This document shows, in pieces, positions 11,401-19,400 of a DNA stretch of 51,198 bases (within the stretch, counting starts at the first letter, position 1; each line of letters opens with the position of its first letter). The notes beneath the pieces are model-generated. The model did not search any database, was not told the DNA's origin, and saw only the letters and a list, made by a program, of their open reading frames with translations. The position numbers and the translations under genes were made by a program. The DNA comes from a virus: IMG/VR virus record IMGVR_UViG_3300035162_002988, positions 1 to 51,198 of that record; one strand, written 5' to 3'.

Positions 11401-12350
11401 TTTACATTACCAAACTTTTCTTTTAATATTTTATTTTTTTCTTCTTGAGTAGAAGCTAATGACCATCTATTGTAAAGTTCTTCTCCTAAAAAATTTTTAG
11501 CTTGAGCATCAGAAGTTTTAATCATGTTTTCAACTTCTAAACCTCTCACTTTGTTTTCTAATTCTTCTGGTTTTAAATTGTTATTATCTTGCTTTACTAT
11601 ATTACTAAAAAAATTAAATCTATTTTGTTCAACTTCTTCTGTTTGCGCTTTAGCAAAAAGTGGTATTATTTTTTCATCATCATTTAAAGCTTCATCAACA
11701 AGGTCATTGTAGCTAGTTATAGGACTATAATTACCAGCGCTAGTAAATGGATTATTAGCCGCCTGATCTGACAGTAAACCAGTTGCTCCTTCTGGAAACT
11801 CAGGTAAATTTTTTACACCTAGATTTCTTAATTGATTAACATTTTCTACTGTAAAATTGTTAGTAACTAAAGCATTACTTATATCTGGTTGGTTTAAAAC
11901 ATCTAAAGTTTTTTCTTCTTCAATAGATCTTTCTTTTTGAGTTTCACTATTTATCCAACTTTGAAAATTAGGTGAATTAATAACTGACATTGTAGGTAAA
12001 TCTACTAACTTGTTATCTTCAACAATGCTTTTCATTAAATCAGCATTAATATCATCAAAAGATATAGGCTCAGGTTCATCTACTATTATTGTCTCGTCTA
12101 ACTTAAAGTTCTTAGCACTTTCGGCTATTTTATTAATTTTATTTACTTCAGCTTGTTTTTTAAAGTTATTTGGAGTTAAAGGTTCTTTTTCTTCTACTTC
12201 AATAGTCTCTTCTACTTCACCACCTTTTAGTTTCATACCTTTAGAAGAAATAAATTCTTCAAAAGTTACTTTATCTCTAGTTGCTGCTGCGTTTATTTCA
12301 GCAACAGAGTATTCATATAGACCATCTGCTGATAAATATATTTCTTCCAT
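2430..12350 (-). CDS. Giant multidomain virion (polyvalent, gp16-type ejection) protein, 3306 aa
   Basis: Last gene of the virion block and nearly a fifth of the window. Its place after a gp14-like and a gp15-like gene fits a T7 gp16-type protein ejected with the DNA. Visible parts in order: acidic N-terminal third; Gly-rich hydrophobic region about 565-730 (membrane-active candidate); zincin-type HEVFH near 1109; a sigma-region-2-like stretch near 1340-1375; a long coiled, Lys/Glu-rich centre; a HAD-fold phosphatase at about 2275-2440 with DFDDT, LTAR and FADD motifs; a beta-rich domain after it; and a long C-terminal region (about 2700-3230, NRLSNQVLDYINNS and TPMQYARMQK) that I recognise from giant proteins of marine phages. 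The C-terminus ends in three NPFAI-type repeats. The leader is A-rich (TAAATTAAATATG). Enzyme activities are inferred from motifs only. It is not an N4-type virion RNA polymerase as far as I can see. Confidence 0.85.
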   Translation of the reverse strand: MEEIYLSADGLYEYSVAEINAAATRDKVTFEEFISSKGMKLKGGEVEETIEVEEKEPLTPNNFKKQAEVNKINKIAESAKNFKLDETIIVDEPEPISFDDINADLMKSIVEDNKLVDLPTMSVINSPNFQSWINSETQKERSIEEEKTLDVLNQPDISNALVTNNFTVENVNQLRNLGVKNLPEFPEGATGLLSDQAANNPFTSAGNYSPITSYNDLVDEALNDDEKIIPLFAKAQTEEVEQNRFNFFSNIVKQDNNNLKPEELENKVRGLEVENMIKTSDAQAKNFLGEELYNRWSLASTQEEKNKILKEKFGNVKNLIDEDGNLIRTKKSEYNNNSFLNQFLPSSLKPEEVKKVIDETKQELEAYTNTGIDQLFELYNSAANDVASFAKLLYAKGSEGIMDQALPTQKANEFLMNIGIPAEDGDKSLKDDFKNLEQIANTGVIPEDLSFLPRGGNKLVNDYNKALKKLQTIQTAIGLNTDLTKVKRQEGFDILGKETKNVFGFETLGINEMQNTLLYAFQDDLGIEAKEKEIAKMGLPGEIYVKQPNEEYFSEEKLLAQMPGFAKMGAEVYFSMGIIGGVLNLPKITAGAADLIVANTTRLGMSEGAATRFAQFSVGTFQESAGLVGSNTIGSNLTGSEKMPVIPFAVGSQLGHLGTNWLGEVIKGGLAITAKNNKYLGNVVNFFNRMPGGSTLGGAVKFVARPALSAGAIKSGEFTSGVADIVKENLGFGKADMDMSELWHHITDADSFLETYGALMFMSAAHPSQMKVNAVKNFEYDMLKLKTNMPEWNRLASEIGLEARGSKKGGRTSWSFFEIREAVDKKLNEISTNAELTPEQARDQIAQTKALGKRLGIKRVLDSELASADGKLNWNQTYKNLQLTLNSIKAGNSVDAKDIKNLTDAGFANGGATPILELQGLGFDEVTATNLVKHAETSYNEAQEFFATDSKNFESYIESGIVEMQNNGIKENLKKQYDSKNLSETAFKFKTEQAEKQIKIQQEKQRILIDLSRGDAKQRIKETSDYVDQVVGEGFDIKRLSNKKYVELKSELGEEQKSTSIGYGFQTTIDGKPTFVINKDAMLEGGVFRFESGGKTYKIGQGFKGSTEKHEVFHGVFENKFDARSVEARARELAGAEGDLYAARETIKRQDIEYIDSFIQRLKDVGIYNRVEAEMKLRPDYIELKKRGGRNIQIEKEFINEYLELQNEGKLNSLIEGVEFKNVNADVVTKLNNGADVVDYFAKGVEQTPEGKAKVKEALDNYKELVKEGDTPINLSEKNLKDLTKEYKENKISREDLGKLIQQYTASGIAALKRIASIGKRKVPVDTKNPKITEGIADLLVLEFDSFTRNYDPAKAEVSTYMNKIAERILPKYVEKFKPNENVRIDDLTVEVADTKTPETDLVDKESEIKETERLVSVFEGKEAKAKQKEIIEVFEDLRSNPEKLEKARIKGFGGTPKEQLGKVAELLFNIPDGTKVSNPSKNVLPTIKIIDLKGKKITPKQLDAGKKGIVDAKDFVSLRDYFKDKNNLRRFLNASLPEYNVNTPQSIINVKGENIQVSPDVVGRGIRLPDRIYDYFYEQFVDPTGVMTSPSGRGKGKTSQVQKVYKIKPEFRKPTNEVIDKVLKDILADVKTDDLPSKYNRNIAQLVKGMSLVETMAVSNQAKRTKLPAETAAEKQLIADIKSSSSKLSMSEKIAKATELKRSNFDLEFNSKNIKDLKLDKKENEVVKSIFKLPKEAVEEISKAYSIDLSNKKVIDNIIKSDKKATEALADEIVENNPDLSKEEILKDIEDSGLKWRNWSKVNKIENIPLQEKLSSENIANYRNFGNKFVDNIVKKLGGLENLSKDITSSLAATLGFGNAMTSIPRMNSKGNITPSVLAKTQLATKAEVEALTVKKDRNVNGKNVKVEVPIKYKPDFNYTKSEQSKIARSISDVQAIERLLEREAKDAIKPTKRFEKIKYAWQPKWDYSTKGIKKLGEEYADKLNKDSNYNIENFVRDIRNDLTHPELRNSVDGYEKTMEANSELLNVAYESLSDYYFKSKDKTLALKDISNFLQQQTNAATGLFKGMASMESATTRPTEQEVKGRTHNEHQTDLLAANQNFIGLLKKYKGKNKTGFKEQLRNLTDQFKQALISRETQRFKDDPARGGAGKMSSENYLANTFADGSAINQIILGGPNKGKTVLELLQNQYGNKIVLEALKDIPKNKVTEDVIRSIQKIEYEKEFKRVKKNNIEILDEPGVMNTSEKMTTEELVKKARTIDKALQMADRPNMPKKKIRIFDFDDTVAKTNSKVFAEREGKRIELTAEEFAEKGMELIDQGYEMDFTDFNKVVEGKKGPLFDLIKKLKEAPGERDLFILTARAPESQQAIFEFMKAMGVEIPLENITGLGKSDGEAKANWIIDKAAEGYNDFYFADDAPQNVKAVKTAMSQLDVKSKVQLAKENKINFSEKKTKELDWKTDKAGNIKTTFNIGKKKYNFNLDARDSKGSFDVEFNLGGRIDMTGTGDAVKVIRTVYNGLLDVVGKTPKIKRLEFSSLKSETSRVKLYTTLMDRVAKKLGWETDIWESNDFITPDKSSYDFEITKPRKKQVAPVEKALNVIDVKSKVQKARLNTSEKMNTTFNEIIEQSTGIDAVKIFSDVKAQVRGGKKKGQKFFIPPSAEDFLGLLYTTLPKGRKGEKAMKFYQDALLDPYTRAMTNLSTSRVNLMSDFKALKKQLDVPKDLKKETESGFTNEQAVRVYLWNKVGEKIPGLSKTDLKELSDIVEKDPKLKVFADEILSITKGDGYSKPGEGWANGTITTDLVDILNTTKRGKYLETWNENVDVVFSKDNLNKLEAAYGKKYREAVENSLSRMKKGSNRVAGGNRLSNQVLDYINNSTGVTMFINARSALLQTISAANFVNWSFNNPFQAGKAFANQPQFWKDFKQLINSDYLKDRRNGLKLNISESEIANAAKTSKNKAKAVLSYILEKGYAPTKYADSFAIAFGGASYYRNRVKDLMRNKGMSEAEANKQALIDWRAESEKSQQSSDPSKISAQQSSDLGRVILQYVNTPMQYARMQKRDVQDIANKRAMPGKTLAQSNRVRVSRIIYYAAIQNMVFNALQQGLFSLGFGDSDISDDEQKKIVNAANGMLDSSLRGLGVGGVTIQVLKNLGIDIYRRSQKDRPEYVDAWIKLLEFSPAIKSKLGRFKSAAYPFDNKKKREEVFEKGFALNNPAYESGAKVITAVTNVPLDRVISKTNNLISAFDEDTEAWMSVAMILGWPEWQLQDKGDDSKKDKKKGPFAVNKNKSNNPFAITKKKDNNPFAIK

Positions 12351-12361
12351 ATTTAATTTAA

Positions 12362-14059
12362 TTAAAGACTAGGTTTTAAATTTAACGCTTTCATTTCAGT
12401 AGAACTATTAAATATACCTTGCTCATAATCATCTACACCTAGCAAATTCCACATTGTTTGTTTGCCATAATCGTCTAACCCTCCATTAGGATTAAATTCA
12501 AAATATTCTGGCTTAGTTACTATATCATAGTTTTGAGGATTTTTCTTATTAAATTCATAAACAAATTCATCTTGCATATTACCGAAAGAAGTACCTGGAA
12601 ATAACTCTTTTATTTCTTTACCAGTCATTACATCAAAACCACCTTTAGTATTTATTCCAAAAGCTTCAGGGCTATTTTTTATTGTTGCAACTACGCCATT
12701 AAAACCATTATATTGACCACCTACTATTGATTGATTAATTTTATTATCCCATAAATTTTTATAATCTTTTTTTAATTGTGTTCTACCACTAGGAGTATAG
12801 TCTGATTTACCAGTTGTCTTGTTAGTTACTTTATAATAATCATCTAGTTCTTTAATACTAACAACTGTTTCACTTTTATTACCAATTATTCTTTCGGCTA
12901 ATTTGGCCATGCCATCCGCGGCAAGATTTCTCATTTCACCTTGAACTTTTTTATAGTCATCAACTGTAAACTTACCATCATTAGGTGTTGGGTCAAGAGC
13001 GCCTTCTGTATCCTGATAAGTAGCATTTAATTTTTTTAAAGCAACATCAACGTTTTTATTGTTAAAAGTACTCCAACTTATATCTTTAAGTGGACTATCT
13101 CCTAAATAACCATTTATTTCTAGTTGATCCCACGTTTTATTAAAATTACTAGCTGTAGTTTTACCTACTAATATTTGTTTATTATTAGGATCGCTAGTTA
13201 AATTTTCATATATATTTACTGGTCCTTCTGATTGTACAATAGTTTTTTTGTTTTCTCCTCTGTTGTATTTACTTTCTACTTTTTTCACACCCTCCGTAAG
13301 TCCAGGTATTTTTGTTAATTCAGATTCAAATGATTTAAACCAATCACTACCTCTTTCATTTATAACTTCACTTTGTTGTATGACTTGCTGCTCTGAAGTT
13401 TCACCAGTTCTTAATAAAGCATTGTTAAATGCAGATGCATTTATGTCAACTTCTTTATCAAATTCGTTTAGACCCTTAGCGCTAATATTAACTTGGCCAT
13501 TATCGTCATTGCTTATTTTTAAATCTTTAAACTGTCCAGTTCCTAATACAGATTGAAAATTCCAATATTTAGTCTGCTGTTGAGCTTCTCTAGTTAGTCT
13601 GTTTACTGCAGAGCCACTTGCAACTGCATTAGTGTGTCGCGCAGGTATATTCGTGTTGTTACCAACTTGAAGTACGGTTGTAGCTATAGAATTTATATTT
13701 TCTTTTCCTCTAACTAAAGCAGCTGTATATAAATCTCTATCTTCTTGAGTAGCGCCAGGTTTTATTGAATTACCATATAAAATACCTATTTCTCTAGCTT
13801 GTTCACTTACATAAGCAGTAGACTGAACTTTCATTTGACCTGCAGCGTTTTGCGTTTGGGTAGCATAACTTTCTATAAGTTCATTTGCTTTTGCTGAACC
13901 TAACATTAAAGCTTTTTCAGTTTCTTTTCTTTGCTGAGTTTGAATTTTAGCAATATTTGCTAAATTTGACAAAGAAGATTGTGTTACTATATTTATATTT
14001 TGAACAGCTCTATTTGTGAAAGATTGATCTGGTTTTAAATTTACTTGTCTTTGACTCAT
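12362..14059 (-). CDS. Internal virion / ejection protein, gp15-like, 565 aa
   Basis: No family name can be given from sequence alone. The N-terminal 170 residues are Ala/Gln-rich and helical (SNLANIAKIQTQQRKETEKA). The rest is mixed, Asn/Lys/Asp-rich, with no signal peptide or membrane segment. It lies between a small helical gp14-like gene and the giant gp16-like gene, the order of internal core proteins in T7-like and crAss-like phages. The probable role is therefore part of the ejected DNA-translocation tube. The next gene starts 11 nt after its stop, so all three are probably made from one transcript. The role is inferred from position and composition. Confidence 0.6.
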   Translation of the reverse strand: MSQRQVNLKPDQSFTNRAVQNINIVTQSSLSNLANIAKIQTQQRKETEKALMLGSAKANELIESYATQTQNAAGQMKVQSTAYVSEQAREIGILYGNSIKPGATQEDRDLYTAALVRGKENINSIATTVLQVGNNTNIPARHTNAVASGSAVNRLTREAQQQTKYWNFQSVLGTGQFKDLKISNDDNGQVNISAKGLNEFDKEVDINASAFNNALLRTGETSEQQVIQQSEVINERGSDWFKSFESELTKIPGLTEGVKKVESKYNRGENKKTIVQSEGPVNIYENLTSDPNNKQILVGKTTASNFNKTWDQLEINGYLGDSPLKDISWSTFNNKNVDVALKKLNATYQDTEGALDPTPNDGKFTVDDYKKVQGEMRNLAADGMAKLAERIIGNKSETVVSIKELDDYYKVTNKTTGKSDYTPSGRTQLKKDYKNLWDNKINQSIVGGQYNGFNGVVATIKNSPEAFGINTKGGFDVMTGKEIKELFPGTSFGNMQDEFVYEFNKKNPQNYDIVTKPEYFEFNPNGGLDDYGKQTMWNLLGVDDYEQGIFNSSTEMKALNLKPSL

Positions 14060-14074
14060 GTTTTTATTTTTAAT

Positions 14075-14755
14075 TTATTTTCCATAACCACCATCGGCTG
14101 TAAAAGCACCACCTGAACTTAAACCAGAACCCAAAGCGCTAGTAGTTCCACTTATTCCAGCCATTAATGCCGCATCACCAGCATCTTCTAATCCTAACTG
14201 TCTAGATCTTAAAAAGTCAACCTCACCATAAGCTCTATCTAATTCTGCTTGTGTTCTAGCATCTTCACCTGCTGCAGCTCTTTCTTCGGCTGAAATTGCT
14301 TGTGATTCTATATTCATTAAAGCTTGAGATTTTTGTTGCTCACCTTGAGCTCTTAATTTTTGGTTTTGAGCTTCTTGTTGTTCTATGTTAGCTGATACAC
14401 CTTGCTTAGATTTTAATGCAGCTTGAGCTAAAGCTGTAGCACCACCAGCTCCAGCACCACTAGCTCTTATAGTGTCTAAAGTATTTGCTAAAGCTATATC
14501 AGCTTCTTCGGCTTGCATCTCTGCAGCTTGTGTAGCAACGCCTAAATTAGCATATGGATTACTAACTAAATCTTTCATAGCTCTTATTTTATCAGAGCCA
14601 TCATAAACATCAGCTCTATTATTCATAATAGATGTTACAACTCCATTAGCAGACGAAATGTCATTTTCCATTGAGTTTGCTTTGTTGTCCATGACTGCTT
14701 TTTGTATTCCTCCAATTATAAGAGGAGCTGCTACTATTAATAGTGGTACTGGCAT
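14075..14755 (-). CDS. Small internal virion protein, gp14-like, 226 aa
   Basis: The N-terminus is strongly hydrophobic (VPLLIVAAPLIIGGI), followed by a long Ala/Gln/Glu-rich coiled-coil region (residues about 80-185) and a Gly/Ser-rich tail. This resembles the first ejected internal protein of short-tailed phages, which inserts in the outer membrane. It precedes the gp15-like and giant gp16-like genes with 15-nt spacing. The segment RASGAGAGGATALAQAAL recalls conserved proteins of marine podoviruses. The function is inferred from gene order, the hydrophobic N-terminus and size. Confidence 0.6.
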   Translation of the reverse strand: MPVPLLIVAAPLIIGGIQKAVMDNKANSMENDISSANGVVTSIMNNRADVYDGSDKIRAMKDLVSNPYANLGVATQAAEMQAEEADIALANTLDTIRASGAGAGGATALAQAALKSKQGVSANIEQQEAQNQKLRAQGEQQKSQALMNIESQAISAEERAAAGEDARTQAELDRAYGEVDFLRSRQLGLEDAGDAALMAGISGTTSALGSGLSSGGAFTADGGYGK

Positions 14756-14781
14756 ATTTTTCTTATTTAATTGTTAATATT

Positions 14782-16407
14782 TTAAGATGATTTTACAACT
14801 CTACTGCCTACAGAGAAAAGCTCTTTAGGACCATTTATATCTGTTGTGTCATCTGTTTCTAGTGTAACGGTTAAAAAATAACCTTTAACACCACTAATCT
14901 TGTTGCCAAAAATTACTTCTCTAGGCATAACGCTGCTATTATTTATTAAATTAGCTACGTATAAATTTTCTTTTCTACTAAAACCAGCTCTTTGTGGCTG
15001 CCCTGTTAAAGGGTCTGTGTATAGACCTTCGTCATAACTTTTTATTAAATTTGTACTGTCGTTATAGAAAGCATTATTATCAGATCCTGTCTCGTCTGAA
15101 ATTATTGCACTAGCCTTCCAACCACTATAACCTTCATAGTTTATAGTTGAAAAAACTTTTTGTAAAGAAGGATTTGCATTAAAAACAAACTCTACCTTAC
15201 TAGATGATTGAACATTATAAAAAGTATTTCTAGCTTGATTATTGTAATGCCTATAAAGATCTAAATTATTAAAAGTATAATATATATTTTTTAAACTATT
15301 TATTTGAGTTGGTTTGTAAGTAAAGAAACTTACCCATCCTTTTGTTGAATCATCAAAATTTAAAGTTTCATAGCCGTAATCTGTACTTGGATTAGGGTTT
15401 GCTCTTTGTATTGATAATACATAGTTTTTATTATGAGAATCCCAACCACCTAAAATTTTATCTTTAACAGCCATTGAAGCAGTTATAGAAGTTGTAGGAG
15501 TATTTATAGTATTATTGCAAGTTATAGTACTAGTGCTTGAGTTTATATTTGTTAAATAAAGAACTTGAGCTGTGTTAAAAACTAATTGCATACCTAATGT
15601 TAAATTAGAAACATCACTTACAACTGCTGTTGATCCGCTAACGCTTGTAACATTTATTAACACAGTAAAAGTAGTAGGTTTATTATTTACTTGTCCTAAT
15701 TTATCTCTAAAAAAATCAGACATACCAAAGCTTGATATTTCACTTAAACCATCTCTTGACAGTCTCATTATTGCGCCCCTGTTTACATCTGAAAAATATC
15801 TTCTAAAGCCATAATAAGCAAAAGACTCTGGCTGATCACTTATGCCATAGTCACCTTCATAAGGTACTATTGTTCCTATAACGGTATTTACAGCTACAAC
15901 ACTAGAAGTTCCTGTCTGAGTATATAAAGCATCTTTATCAATTAAAGCTCTGCTTACTCTACTCTGTTGAAAAACTGTTAAGTCAGTATCTCTAGCATGT
16001 ATAAACTGTATGTTGCCATATCTAGGATCTAAGCTTCTTGTAATATTATCAGCTACTGAAAAAACATTAGTATTATTAACATCTGTACTTGAATTAAATA
16101 ATCCTGAATATATTAAACTACTTTGTAAAACTTTTTCGTCATCATTACTTTCAGATAAATAAGCTCTAGGACCTAACTCAGTTGAAGTGTTATTAAAGCC
16201 GCCTCTTATTCTAGATTCTTCTACATACCACTCATAAGGAAAAGAATTTATACTACTTGCTAACAAAGGGAAAGTTGGAAAACCACTTGGATTCCAAGGC
16301 AGCGAAGGCCACAAACCATTAGATTCATAACTTGTGCTACTTTGTAGCTTACCTACGTCTTTTAATAAAAAAGAATTAAAATAACTTACTTCAATTACTG
16401 CTCCCAT
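14782..16407 (-). CDS. Tail nozzle / tail tube protein (crAss-like type), 541 aa
   Basis: The N-terminal half carries stretches I associate with the tail nozzle protein of crAss-like phages: EVSYFNSFLLK at 6-16, EESRIRGGFNNT near 63-74, SLIYSGLFNSSTDVN, and FQQSRVSRALIDKDALY. The rest is beta-rich. It would form the distal tail tube through which DNA leaves. It is preceded by the large tail protein gene and followed by the ejection proteins. A CAAGTGATTATA motif ends two bases before the start codon, leaving almost no leader. The family assignment is from memory of conserved motifs and has not been searched. Confidence 0.65.
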   Translation of the reverse strand: MGAVIEVSYFNSFLLKDVGKLQSSTSYESNGLWPSLPWNPSGFPTFPLLASSINSFPYEWYVEESRIRGGFNNTSTELGPRAYLSESNDDEKVLQSSLIYSGLFNSSTDVNNTNVFSVADNITRSLDPRYGNIQFIHARDTDLTVFQQSRVSRALIDKDALYTQTGTSSVVAVNTVIGTIVPYEGDYGISDQPESFAYYGFRRYFSDVNRGAIMRLSRDGLSEISSFGMSDFFRDKLGQVNNKPTTFTVLINVTSVSGSTAVVSDVSNLTLGMQLVFNTAQVLYLTNINSSTSTITCNNTINTPTTSITASMAVKDKILGGWDSHNKNYVLSIQRANPNPSTDYGYETLNFDDSTKGWVSFFTYKPTQINSLKNIYYTFNNLDLYRHYNNQARNTFYNVQSSSKVEFVFNANPSLQKVFSTINYEGYSGWKASAIISDETGSDNNAFYNDSTNLIKSYDEGLYTDPLTGQPQRAGFSRKENLYVANLINNSSVMPREVIFGNKISGVKGYFLTVTLETDDTTDINGPKELFSVGSRVVKSS

Positions 16408-16409
16408 AA

Positions 16410-16421
16410 TATAATCACTTG
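16410..16421 (-). promoter_or_regulatory. CAAGTGATTATA motif, copy 1 (candidate late promoter or operator)
   Basis: Lies in the 55-nt gap before the nozzle gene. On the - strand it reads CAAGTGATTATA, identical to the copy at 23271-23282 and similar to those at 38851 and 42276. If it is a promoter, the downstream message would have almost no leader, since the ATG is two bases on; this copy might instead be a regulatory site. Confidence 0.4.
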
Positions 16422-16462
16422 TTTTTTATAATATTTATATAACACAAAATAAATACGGACAT

Positions 16463-19400
16463 TTATACTGGTGCTATTATTTTTTCGTTTTGTACTGTAG
16501 AATTACTAACGTAAAAGTATATATACAATGTATTACTCAATGAATTAGACAAACCTCCAGCATCTGATACTTTCATTGTAGCTCTATATAAAGTATGGTT
16601 TATATTAGTAGGAAGAGATGCTGCCGGTGGCGTTACATTACCTAAATAAGGTCTTGGTGGTGAAAATACATTAGCCACTGCTGCATAATAAGTTTGTCCA
16701 CTACCCGGGAATTGAGTTCTTTGATAATCATATGTATTAACTCCTTGTGGCATCAATGGAGCTGTTGAACCTGAACCTTGACCTAGAGCGGTCATATTAT
16801 ATATAGGGTTATTGGTGTTAGAACTTGATTGGTTAATATTAGCTGGATAAGCAGCGTAAACATTATTTAATTCAGAATACCAATGTGCTAAACCTCTTAA
16901 TCTATGTATAAGAGTTTCTTGTATAGAATTATTTTCTTGACCAGGTATACTACTTAGTGGACTCGCTGTACCTAGAGATAAGTCACTAGCTTTTACTAAT
17001 CTTAAAAATCCATTGTCGCTTATTATATTTGCAGGAGTGCTTGGTGTTCCTGATACAAATATTTGTCCAGAAATAAGTACGTTTTGACCCCAAGTAGCAC
17101 CACCACCACCATTAGTAGGTATTTCTGCTTTTGCAAGACTATTAGAACCATAAGGTTGAGTTTGGTTTTTTAATTGACCTTGCCAAGCTGTAGGTGATGC
17201 GTATAAACCGCTGTTAGGTGCTAAGTTCTTTAAAGACTCCCAAGCAGGCTCACTTTGATTTGTGCCATTTATTCTACCTGTCCACCAAAATTCTAAATCT
17301 AAAGGTTCCCAAACTGTTTCTTGTTTTATTAAATAAGCTGTTCCACCTGCTCCAGTAGCATAACTACCATTAAAAGCATTTAAAGAAACAACATAGTTCC
17401 ATCCACCGCCTGCACCACCGCTAGATATAAATGTATAAGCTTCCATAGATGGTAACGGATCTAGATATGTTCCTCTATGTGTAGATCTATTTATATCTAA
17501 TGATTGACCTGGAAAAGCAGCATTAAAAGGTGATTGCCTAGATGGATCGTTCGCAGGTACTGGATTAGCAGTTACGTCAGTTTGCCAATCTGAAAAAGGC
17601 CAACCAACGCTAACTCCTCCATAATATGCGCCTCCTGTACTAGCTGGTGGACCTAACGAACCACCATTATCTGACCAACCTGGAGCTGTATTAATCATTA
17701 AGTTTGGTGGATTAACAGTTATATTAGATGAAATAGTGTTACTACTTCCATCTACGTTGCTAACCACAAAGTTGAAAGTATAATTATCTACAGTAGGACT
17801 ATTATTCACAAATACGTTATACTTATCTGCTTTTACTTTTAATCTAAAACTATTATTAGCATTATCTCTTTCAACTTCAAATAAATCTACATTAGCTCCA
17901 TTACCATCAACAACACTAGATATTGAAACTAAAGTATTAGGGTTATTTAATATAGTTGGTCCATTTGATAATGGCCTAAAACTATTGCTAACAAATTGCA
18001 AAGGAGGAGAAGACTCGTTGTAATTAAAAAACAAATCTTGTAAACCAATAGGAGTTGTTATATCTCCATTTAATATAGCTGTATTTAATGATGATATTTT
18101 GCCTGAAGTAGAAGTTTCAAAGTATATATCTAAATTAGAAGAAACAGGAGAAGTTTCATATACACTTAAAGGAGGTTTTTTATACCATAAAACATTAGCT
18201 GCACCAGTTCCCCACGGCGTACCGTCGTTACCAGTTAAGCTTAAACCACCACCTCCGGGTAAACCTATAGCTTTACTTGTAGATATTCTACCTATTAATG
18301 TATCTCCACCGCCTCCAAAAGGAACTAACAGTGATGGTTCTGCTGCTCCATCGCTTTTTCCATTGCCAGGGACATTGTAAAAAGGACTTAAAGAATTAGG
18401 GTTTATAATTGTGCTTGTTGCACTTGTATTAATAAAGCTTATCCATTCAATACCTGCTGTGTCTCCTCCATCAACACCTGGATTTGTTTTGTTATAATTT
18501 AAATCATTATACGTGCCAATTAGGTTAACAGTGTCGGCTTGTTTATTAGGGTAAAATTGAGAAGAAGCTCCATATATGTCACTATTTACTCTTCCAAATA
18601 AATCTACATCAGAAGCAAATTGTCTTTGTTCAGGCCCTACATCTTGCAATTCTCTAGGAACTTTATTTATATTGTCTCCTAGTAGAACAACATTAGCCAC
18701 TGCCTGTGAAGTTACATTATTATTAACTACATCTATTTGAGGATAATTATTTAAAATACCAGGTAAATAAACATTATAATAATCTTGTTCTTGTTGTTTG
18801 ACAACTATTTTGAAAGTGTACCAACCTAATGGATTTGATTGATCACTCTTATATAAGCCTAAATAGCCTAATGAAGAATCGGTTTCTGGTATTACATTTG
18901 TAAATAAACATTTTATAGAATCACCTGGCCATATTGCACTTATTGAAGGTCTAAGTGGTTGTCCGCTCGTTCTGTAATTGTGAAAAACTGTAGAACCTTG
19001 AAAACCTACTGTTCCGTTAAAAACATCATTAGATGATAATATAACATCTGATTGTCTACCATATCTATCTACTAATATTATACCAACTTGATAAGTTCTA
19101 TTTTGCTTTACAGTATGGTTAGGATATTCTTGTCTGTATACTGCAGGAGTAAATATTTCTAAACCACCTCCACCTGTTTGATTTTCATATTTTTCATCAA
19201 TAGAAACGTTGTAAGGTAATACTTCTGGTCTTCCAGCTGTTTGAACTATATTACCATATATTATTCTATTACCTGAAGTTTCTTGCGTTTTAGCTCTTAA
19301 AGGGACTTTGTCAGATACTCTAGTTATGTCTGACTCTGGTAAAGTTCTTATAGGTTTTCTAGAAACATACTTGTAAGGAAATACACTAACATTTAAAGAT

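Noticed and set aside
2430-12350. N4-type virion RNA polymerase
   Set aside because: A DVVGR string near residues 1560-1590 recalls the polymerase DxxGR motif, but the RxxxKxxxYG motif and other polymerase motifs are not seen.
5394-12372. Several + strand frames of 60-120 residues opposite the giant gene
   Set aside because: They are low-complexity, Ser/Phe/Leu-rich antisense shadows of the Lys/Glu-rich coding strand, with no leaders or operon fit.
16447-16470. Extra AATACGGACAT copy of the right-end motif on the + strand
   Set aside because: It shares AATACGGACAT with copy 1 but lacks AGATAATA at the right spacing and would drive antisense transcription; probably chance.
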